This document shows, piece by piece, positions 38,999 through 50,200 of a stretch of DNA of 60,839 nt. The first letter of the stretch is position 1; each line of letters starts with the position of its first letter. Under the pieces are notes generated by a model. That model did no database searches and had not been told where the DNA came from. It saw only the letters and a list, made by a program, of their open reading frames with translations. The DNA is from Thraustochytrium sp. TN22 (Eukaryota; Sar; Bigyra; Thraustochytrida; Thraustochytriidae), in the NCBI GenBank assembly GCA_013306675.1, contig JABLUY010000004.1, positions 317,082 through 377,920 on the forward strand. Direction: 5' to 3'. A program made the translations under genes and the position numbers.

Positions 38999-39763
38999 GC
39001 CTGGCGGGGCGGCCCGTGCCCAGCCAGCTTCCCGGCCTTGCGTCAGCCTTCCGCGCCCGGGGCCTTGCCGTCGCTGCCGCTGCGGTTGCTGCAGCAGCTG
39101 CTGCGCACGCGCAGCGTACTCACTGCCGCCGCCGCCGCCACTGCTGCTGCTGCTGCTCGTCGCTGTCCGCGCCGTGGCCCAGTCGTCCGTCGCTGCTGAG
39201 CCCGCGCCCGTGCCCGCGCTTTCCGTGGCGCTGGCAATGCCGCTGGCTTTGCCGCTTCCTTTGCCGCTGCCGCTGCCGCTGCCACTGCTGCTGCTGCTGC
39301 TCGCTCCTGCCGCGCCCGCGTTCCAGGCCGCGCGCTCGAGCAGGTCCTGCTCCTCCGCCTTGAGGTGGCCCTGGTGCTCTCGCCCACGAGGTGTCCCAAT
39401 CTCGAGCTGGCCTCGCAGCACTTGCTGGTGCTGCGGCGCCCACGTATGACCGCGCGCTCCCGCCGCGCCCCACGCGCCCTCCTGCCGTGACCGCCGCCCT
39501 GCCGCCACACGCGGCTGCGCTGTGCTCCACGCCTCTGCCGCCGCGCTCGAGGCCGCCGCTGATGCCGCCGCCGCCGCCGACGGAGCCGAGGCCGAGGCCG
39601 AGGCCGAAGACGATGCCCGTGCCGCGCCGCGGCTGCTGCCGGCGCTCGAGCTCTGCCGCTGCCGGCGCGGCCGCGAGGGCGCCGCTGCGCGCCTTCGCCG
39701 GCGCGCCCCTCCGGAACTCACGGTCGCCGGCGGCGTTGGCGCCTGACGCTCGTCGGCGTTCAC
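38999..39763 (-). other. possible N-terminal extension of the Myb gene
   Basis: Open in the Myb frame with low-complexity, Ser/Gly/Ala/Gln-rich coding-like content, but no ATG; a TGA in frame stops it just past 39763. It is coding only if an exon upstream is spliced in or a non-ATG start is used. Confidence 0.4.
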
Positions 39764-40772
39764 GCTTCCATCATCGGCGGTGCCCGCGCGGGCCGCTGCA
39801 CCCCTCCGCCGCGGCCGCAGCTGGCTCTCCCTCGCGCGCCGCCGCTCGCGCCGCCGCGCCCGCGCCCGCGCCCGCGCCCTCGCGCGGGCGCCGCTCCGGG
39901 CGCGCTTGCGCGCCGCGCTCTTCGCGCGCGCCGCGCGCCGGCAGCGGCGCCGCCGGCAGCGGCGGCGGCGCGCGAGGCTGCGCTTGCGCTGCCGCGCGGG
40001 GCTCTGCGGGTGAACCCGCGGTTCTCCGCGGACCCACCGCTGCGGGTGTGCCAGCTCCGACGAAGGGACCCGCAGAAGCTGCCAGCTGCGCTCGGGGCCC
40101 TGCCCGCGGCGCGCGCGGGGGCGGCGGGCGCGCGCCGGCGGCGGCGGCGCGGCCGGCCGGCGGCGGCCGCCGCGCCGGCCGCGGGCCCAGCGGCGGGCGC
40201 CAGCGCGGCGCGCGGGGGCGCGGGCCGGCGCGAGGCGGCGCGGGCGCGCGGGCCGGCGCCGCGGCCGATGCCCAGGGACCGCCTTCTGCCCGCCGGGGCC
40301 TGCCCTGACCCCCCGCTGCAGCGCTTCCGGGCCTCGGGGCTCGAGTGACCGCTACCGCCTCGATGAACTTGGTGCGTCGAAGAGCGCTTCCGCAGGGAGC
40401 ACGTGCGGAAAACGAAAATGCAGCCGCCGCCGCTGACACGAGCAGCGCTGCTGCTAGCTAGAGCGCTGCTGCTCCTGCTAGCGCTGCTGCGCCTGCGGCT
40501 GCTCGCCAGGCTCGCTGTCCAGCCGCAGCCGCGCCTGCCGCCCCGTCGTTCTTCGCCGCAGCCGCGGCCATGCGCAGCGTGGTCCCGCCCCCCGTTCGTC
40601 GCCGCGCTCGCCGGCGCGGCGCTCCTCTTGGGCGCCGTGGTTTCGCCCCTCGCAAGGGCACCACGAAGAACCGCGACCCCAAAGGATCGCTCCTGCGCGC
40701 TGGCCTCCTGGCCGCCGCTCGCCAGACCTCGCCTCCCCCTTCCACCTCCGTGACCTCCACCAAGTTCACTTC

Positions 40773-40827
<55 letters not shown>
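40773..40827 (+). repeat. (caggc/aggc)n tetranucleotide repeat
   Basis: About 13 uninterrupted aggc units. Confidence 0.9.
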
Positions 40828-41661
40828 AGCCGCCGCCGCGCCGCCGCGCCAGCCCAGCGCGAGCTCGAACCCGAACAACCTGAACTTGAAATGCGAGCAG
40901 GATCGCGGCGCGCGCTGACCCGCCGGCCGCGCTGCGCCTCTGCGCGCCGCTGCGCCTCGGGCCGAGGCCGGGGAGCAACAGTTCGGCGCTGCCCGCCCGC
41001 GCGCGCGTGTTCCGCGGCGCGCCGCCTGCCGCGCGGTGCGCTGTGCAGTTCTTGGCGCGCGCGCGCGGAACAGGGGGCAGCGCGGGCGTCCCTGGCCGGC
41101 CGCCCTGAGGCACACCCTGCACACCTGCGTGCGCGCGGCGTCCGCGGCGCGTCCCCGCCGGCGCGCAACCGGCGCAGCGCGTCGCAGCGGCCCACTTGCC
41201 CGGGTCAAGTGGCCGCAGCTTCGACGCGCGTGGCGCCACAGGCGCCAGCGGTCACTGTGCTCCGCGGCCGGACCACACAGACCACAGGCCTCCGCCGCAG
41301 GGAGTCCCGTGGCAAATCCCGTGAGGGGGACCTCCGAGCGGGCCACAGCTACCCACAGCCGAGTCCGTCGAGTTGGAGCTGCGTCGGGCGCGATGAGGCC
41401 CGGCGCGGTTCGCGCGATGCGCCGGCACAGACGCCCACGGATCTCTGTGGGGTCTGGGGGGCCCGTGCTGGAGCAGCCGGGGCTGCAGTAGTCTCGCCGC
41501 TACGAGCGTCTCGGTCGCGGCGCCGCGAGGAGTTGACGAGCCGACGAGCCGCTGCGCTGCGCTGCGCTGCGCTGCGCTGCGCCGCCTCGCGCCCGCGCCC
41601 GCGCTCGCCGCGTCCGCCGCGCTGCGGCCGCCCGCGCGCCGCCGCCCCGCGCGGCGGCCTC

Positions 41662-41695
<34 letters not shown>

Positions 41696-41860
41696 CCGCG
41701 CGGCTTGGCCACCTGCACCGTGGTGTGGCCGTCTGGGCCTGATGGACGAATGCTGTCTGCTGGCGAGCGGCGCGCGGGCGAGCGAGTTTGCTAACAGGCG
41801 GGGCGCCTACGCCCTCCGCCCCTCGCGATCCCAGCGGCCCCAGCGGCCGCTGCCACCACG

Positions 41861-41915
41861 CGGAGCGGAGCGGAGCGGAGCGGAGCGGAGCGGAGCGGAG
41901 CGGAGCGGAGCGGAG
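41861..41915 (+). repeat. (cggag)n pentanucleotide repeat, 11 units
   Basis: Eleven perfect head-to-tail cggag units. Also nearby: (gctgc)n at 41553-41581 and (ccg)n at 41665-41696. Confidence 0.92.
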
Positions 41916-42500
41916 CGAGTGAGGCCGCTCGGCGTCGTTCGTTTTGATGAGGTGGCGCCAATGTCAAAGTCAACGAAGTAGCTTCGCCTGCACTGGCAGT
42001 GCCGGCAGTGCAGGCAGTGAACCGGTAAGCGCTAGCGCCCCTGACCACGGCTGGCGCCTCGACCACCCAGCTGTGGCTGACGAGCGAGCCGCTGGGGCGA
42101 GATAAACAGACAGACTCGAACACTCGCGCGAAGCCAGAGAGCTCTGCCCCTGGCCGACGAACTTGGTTGAACTGCCTGTGGCCAACAGTGGTGAGTGAAC
42201 CCAGGCGCAGAAGCAGACGACAACCACACAGACGCAGAAGCAGACGACAACCACACAGAGGGAGGGAGAGAGAGGGAGAGAGAGAGAGCTGAGAGAGAGA
42301 AGGAGAAGAAGAAAGTCTGAGTGAGAGAAGGAGAAGAAGAAAGTCACGGCCCGGGCGCCGCGAGCCTCTCCAAAATAGAAGAAAGTTGGCTTGCGCGCGC
42401 GCCGCTCGACGCTGCCCGAGCCGAGCCGACCTTCAAGTTGCGTGCGGCCGCCCCGCCCGGACGCTGCGCCGGCCTGGCTGGCCGTGGCCGGCCGGCCGTG

Positions 42501-42540
42501 GCGGGCAGCCTGGCTGGCTGGCTGGCTGGCTGGCTGGCGC
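42501..42540 (+). repeat. (tggc)n and nearby (gatg)n tetranucleotide tracts
   Basis: A tggc run at 42511-42537, followed by a gatggatggatgg run near 42569-42587. Confidence 0.8.
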
Positions 42541-43271
42541 CTGGCAGGCGCTGCTGATGCTCAACGGGATGGATGGATGGATGGATGAGTCGGCGAGCTG
42601 CCACTGTGTTGGCTGATCTCTGCACAGACGGACCGCCAAGCGAAGCGACGGGGAGAAGAGCTGACAGCCGGCTGGCTGGCCGCCACCGGCGGGCCGCGAG
42701 AACCGCGCTTGCGCTCACGCCTGCGGAGTGCTCCGACTGGCAGCAGCACACGGCTCTGCTCGCCCAGCCCCGCGCGCCGCTCGGCCCAGCCTGCCAGCCG
42801 TGCAGCCGCTCCCCGACGGCCGCGCGCAGCACGAGGCCGGGCACCCGTCTGTCTTCTGTGGCGAGCGAGCGATGGCGGACGAGGCGAAAGGGGAGATGGT
42901 TGCGCCTGCGTCGCAGCAATGTCAATGTCTTGCCTGGAGGCTGGAGCCCAGCCCTTGCAGCCTGCGATGTCGCCCTCCGAGTCGATCACCAAGTGCCACG
43001 AGAACACAGACCAGAGGGCGTCAGGCGGCGCCACAACCAGCCGGCCACTCGCACCTGCCGCTGGCCAGCCCGGTTTTGCTTTGAACTTACGAGCTTCTTG
43101 AGCCTCTCAGCACGGACCGCGAGCTGCAGCTCACGGCTGCGCACCGACAGCTGCTGGCCGGAGGGAGTACCGTCGCGTCGGGCCTTTGTTGGAGCTTTGC
43201 TCGCCACGCCGACGCTGAGGCTGCCTGCCAGCCAGCTGTTTTGTCTCGGGTGCAGCGGCGACCGGCAGCGA

Positions 43272-43370
43272 GCTGCGGCGAGCGCTGCGGCGAGCGCTGA
43301 GGCGAGCGCTGCGGCGGGCGCTGCGGCGAGCGCTGCGGCGGGCGCTGCGGCGAGCGCTGCCGCGGGCGCT
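43272..43370 (+). repeat. 12-bp minisatellite (gcggcgagcgct)n
   Basis: About eight units with gag/ggg and gcg/gag variants. Confidence 0.85.
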
Positions 43371-43754
43371 CGCCGCTCGCCGCTCCGTGCCACGGCGTGC
43401 CTCGACCGCCGCGCCGCGCCGGCGGCGGCCACTTCCCTGGCCGCCCTCGCGCTTGGTTGCATTGACCGACAGCCCAACTCCCTACGGCAAGCTGGCACTA
43501 CTTCCACAGACGCCTCCCCACACCACGCGAATGCACGTCGGCGACGTCGCACGCGCCCGCCATGACCACCGCATCGCGCCAGCAGTGCACCGAGTCCAAG
43601 GCGCCCGCGTTGCGCCGCGAAAATGGGCATCATGCGCAACGCAGTGCACTTCGAGCGCTTCGAGCGCGCGCTCCAGCGTTCGCAAGGACCAAGCCTTGCT
43701 CGCCCGCGCACGCAGGTTTCACGATCGGCCGTCGGGCAAGGGCAGGTGCCGCGC

Positions 43755-43806
43755 GGCGCCTCCGTGGCGCCTCCGTGGCGCCTCCGTGGCGCTCCGTGGC
43801 GCCTCC
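43755..43806 (+). repeat. 12-bp minisatellite (gcgcctccgtgg)n
   Basis: Four to five units, one lacking a base. Confidence 0.8.
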
Positions 43807-44747
43807 GCACGAGTTCGCAGCCAGACCGCGGGCCTTGGAACCATGCGCGGCGCGCTCGGGCGGCGACGGGTCGGAGAAAATCTCGCGCTTGTGCTTCCGC
43901 AAGCCGGGTCCACACTTCGCAGAACGCGCCGAGCGCCGCCAACCAGTGGTTGCGCGCCGACCCGCGAGGGCTACTCGCTAAGTAGCTACTCGGGCTAGCT
44001 AGAGCTACCTCTGGCTAGCTAGAGCTCCACTGCACACAGAGGCCCAGGCAGCCGGTTTGAGCGTCAGCCTTGCTGCAGCTGCCAGCCCTGCTTGGGGATG
44101 CTTCACCGCACATTCGCGGCTCCAGGTCGCGCATCAGCCATTGGCGGCGGCGTAGCTGGGCCAGAACTCCGCGCTTCGCACGCGCGTGGCGCCACGGCGC
44201 TGCGCCTCGATGGCGACAAAACATGCTCGCTTCAACTTCCCAAGCACGGAGGCGGACCTGCTCGAGCACCGATTCCACCTTCCTCCTCGCAGTCAAGACC
44301 ACCTCGCAAGCTCGCGTCCAGCGCGCTGGTTTCGGAGGCACACTGCACCAGCCTGCGGGCCTCCAGTGCAGGGGCACTCGCCGCTGCTCACCTAAGTGGG
44401 CGCGCTTGCGCTCGCGCTCGCGCGCTCGCGCACGCGACCAGGCGACCTGTCACGACCGGACCCTGTGCTCTTGCCAAACCTACCACATGTGCGACTCAAT
44501 CGGTGGCGGCAGGGTACTAGCCAAGTTATCCGTTGTGGTGCACACCGCCTGTACTCACCGTCGCAACCATGTCAAGTCTCCTTGAAGGCCTTAAAGGAGC
44601 GAGCAAGACACGGCACGCAGTCTGAGGACGAAGAGACCGACCGTCCGTCGCCATCAGCAATAAAAAGAAGCTGCTGGCAAGCGCAGCGCGCAGCGAGCGC
44701 GCCTTGGCTTGGCGCGCGGGCTGGCCGGGCGCTCGCGCGCAGGCGCC

Positions 44748-46085
44748 ATGCCGGAACCGAGCGGGCGGCGCGCTACTGTGCAGGCGCCGAGCCGGCAGGC
44801 GACGACGACCATGGCCAAGGCGCGCAGCGACCAGAGCATGGTCAAGCGCAAGTCTGAGGTGCTGACGAAGACGAAGAGCGCGCGGCACTCCATCGCCGCC
44901 GTCAACGGCGACGGCGGCCCGCGCAGGTCTACACTCAAGACGCGCCCCAGCGCACGCCACGCGAGGCCTGACCTGCGTTCGCCCTCGCGCAGCTCGCAGG
45001 TCGGTGGCGGCTCGCAACAATCCGGCCGCTCGGGATCCTCAGCTCACGTCGCGGGCGCCGCAGGGGCGGCGACCGTCGCCGACGGCACAAAGCCGAGCAG
45101 CCCGCAGCGCAAGCGCAGCTCGCGCATCACCAGCGTCGAGGACCGCAAGAAGTCCGTGTAGGTCTGACCTTGTTCCATTCTGCTCGATCGCTTGGTTGTT
45201 CGACCACTCACACGCTCGCTCAAATCAAACACACACAGACCCATCATTGACGCCGAGGAACGCAAGTCGACGATGCGAAGAATCACCTCCTTCGGGAAGT
45301 CTATTGGCGCCATCCAGGTTGATACCAAAATCTTCGGCGCCGCCTCCGACGCCTGCGAGCTGCTCGGCATCAAGAAGGCCGACCTGCAGCGTCTGCGCGT
45401 GCAGTTCGACTCAGCCGATACCGACAACAGCGGCGAGATTACCCCGAACGAGTTCTTCAAGCTACTTGACGAGCCCAAGACCATTTTCTCCGACGCCGTA
45501 TTCAGCCTCATAGATATGGACAGCTCCAACTCGCTCAGCTTCTCCGAGATGGTCCACGTGCTCACCACCTTTTGCATCTACTCGCAGAACGACTTGCTCT
45601 ACTTCGTCTTCCAGCAGTTCGACAAGGTACGTACACGAAGACGCTCGCCGATACAGCCATACCTCTCCCGTGACCCAGACCACTGACCAATGCATGTGCG
45701 CACGCACGCTCCCCTCCCCCCCACCCCACAGGACGGTTCCGGTAGCCTCGATGAACATGAATTCATCGCCATGATCGCCGACCTTAACGTGCCTGCCATG
45801 TTTCCCGGCAACCTGCAGCGCGCCTTTGAGACCTTTGACACCAATGCGGACGGACTCATTGACTTCGACGAGTTCAAAGAGCTCAACAGGCGGTTCCCGA
45901 TGCTTCTCTTTCCCATCTTTCGCCTCCAGGACAAGATGCAGCGGCGCACGCTTGGTGCCAAGCGCTGGACCGTGATTCTCAAAAACAAGGCAAAGCGCGA
46001 GCGCATCGAGAACTACAAGCTCACGCACGATGGCGATCTCCCGCCCGAGGAGCGCAAGCGTTCCTCTTGTTTTGGCTTCTTCTGA
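44748..46085 (+). CDS. calmodulin-like four-EF-hand protein, three exons
   Basis: Exons 44748-45157, 45239-45626 and 45732-46085 (383 residues). Intron 1 (81 nt) uses gtaggt...cacag at phase 2 and removes the in-frame TAG that otherwise follows KKSV. Intron 2 (105 nt) uses gtacgt...cacag at phase 0, inside an EF-hand loop. The first ~160 residues are basic, Ser/Arg-rich and disordered. Then EF-hands DTDNSGEITPNEF, a degenerate DMDSSNSLSFSEM, DKDGSGSLDEHEF (rebuilt across intron 2) and DTNADGLIDFDEF. The tail ends KRSSCFGFF, with a single Cys that might be lipidated. Ca2+ sensor of calmodulin/calcineurin-B-like type; its target is not evident. The intact frame across both splices supports the model. 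Confidence 0.87.
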
Positions 46086-47292
46086 CCCGAACGGACCACT
46101 TGATCCATACGCACCGCACCCGCTAGCCGTTCGAGCGAGCGCTCGTTCTTTCCCACGCGCACGAGTAGAACTTAGTAGTCTCTCTAGCTAGAGAGCTAGA
46201 GCTAGTAGCTAGAGAAGATCAAGGCGTCGCCCCGCTTGTCGCGGTGCGGCGGCCAATAGTAATTGCCGTAACGTTGTGGTGGACGTCGTGCTGGTGATGG
46301 TGGTATCGGTGCCGGGTACTGCTGCCATGTTGCAAGCGACTGTAACGCCCGCCCACCGCTCCACAAGCTTCCGGGGGAAAGTCTCCAGGCATCGAGATGC
46401 TCTGCCTCTACCACCACACCTACGAGCCAGTCAGCCAGGCGACCAGTCAATCTAACTTTTCGCACGACCGTTTGCGGCCGGACCTTTGACAGGCGCAGTC
46501 GTCGGCTGCCGCTGCTGAGCCTTGCTGCTCACACAACTGCTTTTTTTTAATTCTTGAGTTTGATGAATTGGTCGTCCCCGATTTGGTCCTTGCTTCCGTG
46601 CCAGCACAGTCCCTCTTGGTGGCCTCCTCGCCGCCCTCGGCATCCTCCTCGGCGTCCACCATTCACCCTAATAGTTAAAGGCGGCACCGGCCGGCCTCTC
46701 AATCCGGCGCTCCGGCGCACCGGATTCGCGGGCGAGCGGCGGGCAGCGCAGTCCCAGGCGCGGGGTCTCCGTCTGCGCGGCGGCGCGGCGCGGCACGCGC
46801 GAGCGAGGCGAGCGGGCGGAGCGGGCCAGGAGCGCCCGGCGCGACCGCGGACGCACCGTACGCCGTCTCAGGCCAGCAGCGGCGCTCCTGCGCGCGCGTG
46901 GCGGGGCAGCGCAGCGCGCGAGCTGTCATTTCGAATCCTACGCCGCGCCGCCCGCCGCTGCGCGCCGCGCGAGAAGGCCCCGGGCGCCAGCACGAGGCGC
47001 GTAGGCCGCGCAGGGCGCCAGTAGCCGTCGCGCGCGGCCTCTTGGTGCCCACGCAGCCTGCCGTGCGCCCGCGCGACGGACGCCCGCTGCTGCACCTCGA
47101 GGGCGCCGCCGCGCCCTGGCCGCAGAACAAGAATAAGCAGGAGACCAAGGCGGGCGTGGCGACGCCGGCCGGCCGGCCAGCCAGCGAGGCGAGCGCGGCG
47201 CGGGCGCACGCAGCGCGGGCGGGCGGGCGGGCGAGCGGGCGGCGGAGCGCGGCGCCCCCCCCCTCTCCTCTTTGTTTCGTTTGTTGATTCCC
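46086..47292. other. spacer between EF-hand and PHD genes
   Basis: No gene recognised. A CTAG-rich palindromic cluster (ctctctagctagagagctagagctag) lies at 46180-46212. GC content rises sharply after 46680 in the probable PHD-gene promoter. Confidence 0.45.
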
Positions 47293-50200
47293 ATGGGCGC
47301 CGACGGGGCCGCCGCGGCGGACGCCAGGCATGCCTCGGCGGCCACCGCCGCCAACGTCGTCGAGCTCTCCGACGACGACGACGCGAGCCGCCCGGCGAAC
47401 GGCGACAGATCGCCGGCTGCGGCCTCCGCCGCTGCCGCACGCGCACCGGCGAGCGCCGCGGCCGCCGCCGCGGCCGCCGCCGCGCACGACGACCCGCAGC
47501 CGCCGCCGCGCGCCACCGCGGCGAAGAAGGTGACGCCGACCGACGCCGGCCGCGCGCCAATCGCCGCGGGATCGTCAATCGCAGCGCGGAAGAAGAAGAA
47601 GAAGAAGAGGAACAAGAGCAAGAACAAGGGGGCGGCCGTCGCCGCCGCCGACGAAGACGGCGACGACGCGATGGCCAGTGCAGAGAATGGCCGCGTCGAC
47701 GGTAACGAGGACGGCGGCGAAGACGAGGACGGCGCCGATGACGACGAGGACGAGGATGGCGCCGATGGCGCCGCGAACGACGACGACGATGACGACCAGG
47801 AGGTTGACGGCGGCGACGGCGACGAGAACGACGACGACGACGACGACGACGACGACAACGACGACGACGCGAGACAGACGGATATTGCCGCCAGCGACGC
47901 CAAGCGCAAGAGGAACGGCGCCGGCACAACCGAAGAGGGTGCAGCCGTCGCTCCTGATGATGACGACGGCGTCGACGACGAGGAGGAGGAAGAGGAGGAA
48001 GAAGAAGACGAGGAGGATGACGGCCAAGACAGAGGTAACGACGACGACAACGAGGCCGAGCCGGCCGCTGCCGTCGCCACTGGTGCCGTCCCCGACGATG
48101 CCGACGCTGGGGGCGCTGTGCCAGCGGCCGCGGCCGCCGCGGCCGCTGCCGCCGCCGCGGACGATGATGACGATGATGACGACGACGACGAGGTCGTGCA
48201 GATTATCGTCCGCAAGCGGAGCGGGTCCAAGAGCAAGAAGACTGCTGATCGGCTCTCGGTGAACACGAACCAGCCGCCGCAGCTCGCGGACTCGAAGGCG
48301 TCGTCCGCCAAGAATAAAGGTGCCGCCGCCACGAAGCCGGGGAGCAGCGGCTCCGGCTCCGGCTCCGGCTCCGGCTCTGGGTCCGCGTCCAACTCGCGCA
48401 AGCGGCAGCGCAGCGAGGAGGGCGATTCGCTCCTGGACGGTGGCGAGGGCAAGCGATCGGCGCTGCGGCCGCGCCTCGGCGGTTCGCAGGTCAAGGCGAG
48501 CCCGATGCTGGGCGTGAGTCCGCGCGCCGGCTTTGGCTTGCACGAGGAGGACAACGACATGGAGGTGGACCGGCCCGGCGATAACTTCCCGGTGCGCCAC
48601 CCTCGCTACGACAACGACGCATATCAGGCGCCCTTGCCCACGTTGCGTGACCGCGCGGAGCTCACGGGCGAGACCGTGTCCAAGGCCGTCATGTTCGACG
48701 AGCTGCCGCTGCGCACCACCCAGCTCAGCGTCAACGAGAACGTGGTCTGGTGCGGTGAGGACCGCCTCGCGCTCCCTCGTGGCGTCATGGACGAGTACCT
48801 CTTCTTCTGTCGCTCGCTCACGCGTGAGAAGCCCATGGCCGGCTCTCACTTTGTGCGGCGCGTTCGCAAGCCCGTGGACGAGATCGCTGGCCGCAGCGGT
48901 CGTGGCAACGGCGGCGGCAGCGGCAAGCGCCGCCGGCCGCGGCAGCAGCAGGCGGGCGAGGCCAAGGATCCGTCGCAGGACGATGAGGACGAGGATGGCG
49001 ACGAGCATGACGAGGACGAGGACGGCGACGCCGGCGTCGAGATGACCCTGCGGCCGGCCGAGTCCGACGAGCAGGCGCTTCAGTTTCTGCACCGCTGTGA
49101 CTACGACGTGAACCGAGCCAAATTCCTCTTGCTGTCCGCGCACGGTGCTGGCATCGACCTGCAGTCCATCGAGCGCCGCGCGCGCATTTCGGGCGGCGAG
49201 AAGGTCCGCACGCCACGCCGCAGCGCGACGCCGCCGCAGCGGTCCTGGGACGCCGTCGCTGCCGAGGAGGGCGCCGGGGGCAAGATGCGCCGCGCCTCCT
49301 CGGCCGGCTCCGGCGCGAGCGGCGCGAGCGGCGCGAATAAGGGGCTCAAGAAGTGGACCTCCAGCGCGCGTGCCGCCCTCGTCGGCCGCGCGCCGTCCAT
49401 TCCATCGCGGCGCAAGCTGCACCAGCTCCTACAGGAGTTTCCTGCGGTGCGCGCCGACACCAACGACGCAAAGGCCATCGCTGGCGCCGGCGAGCTCGCC
49501 GCGCAGTTGGAGAAAAAACTCAAGACCGTGGACGAGTGGATCGCCAACGCGCACGACGCCGTTTCGCTCACCAAGCCGGACCTGCATTGGACGCTGGACG
49601 AGCTCAAGGAGCTCATTAGCACCGCGCCACAGGGCGTGCGCCTCGCCGAGGTCGCCTGCCTCCAGGCTGTGCATACGAGCTGCCTGAGCCTGCAAAGGGA
49701 TCTGGCCGCCGCGCTCCGGGACAGCGATGCCGCCAACGCCGCCCCCGGCGCTGAGGATTCGGCGCCGGCTTCGCAGCCGGCGCCCGCCGGCCCGCTGCCC
49801 TCGCTCAACCTGCTGCGGTCCATTTTGAGCCGTGCCGCGGCGCTGCCCCTGGACCTGCCAAAGCTTGACAAGGTGCAGGAGCTCGTGGCGCGCGCCGAGC
49901 GCGTCTCCGGCGAGATTCTCGACATGGTGCCCGCAAACCGTACCTGGCGCATCCAGCTCGTGACGCCGCCCAAGAACAAGCGCGCCGCCACGAAGCGCTG
50001 GGAGGCGCGCACCTTGCCGGAGCTGCGCGCCAAGCTGGTCGAGGCCGACAGCTGCCAGGTGAGCTTTCCGTCGCGGGACCTGCTGGCGTACTACGTCAAC
50101 GAGGCCGAGACCTGGCTTGCGCGCTGCGAGGACGCGTCCACGGGAGAGAACACGGACCTCAAGCGCCTTCTGGCCCTCGTCAAGGAGGCCGAGAAGATGC

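Larger units (their letters stand above)
39764..44747. other. 5-kb GC-rich, repeat-filled spacer
   Basis: No gene recognised on either strand. Long overlapping frames in all phases are low-complexity artefacts. Contains several tandem repeats listed separately, AACTTGAAATGCG at 40883, TTCAAGTTGCG at 42432, a CACTGGCAGTGC cluster at 41991-42019 and gctagctagagct motifs near 44000-44025. Confidence 0.5.

Noticed and set aside
39760-41346. 528-codon minus-strand frame in the 5-kb spacer
   Set aside because: Low-complexity Ala/Arg/Ser with repeats, no ATG context or domain, and other frames equally open.
40773-43806. CRISPR-like array
   Set aside because: Repeats are contiguous micro- or minisatellites without unique spacers, and the genome is eukaryotic.
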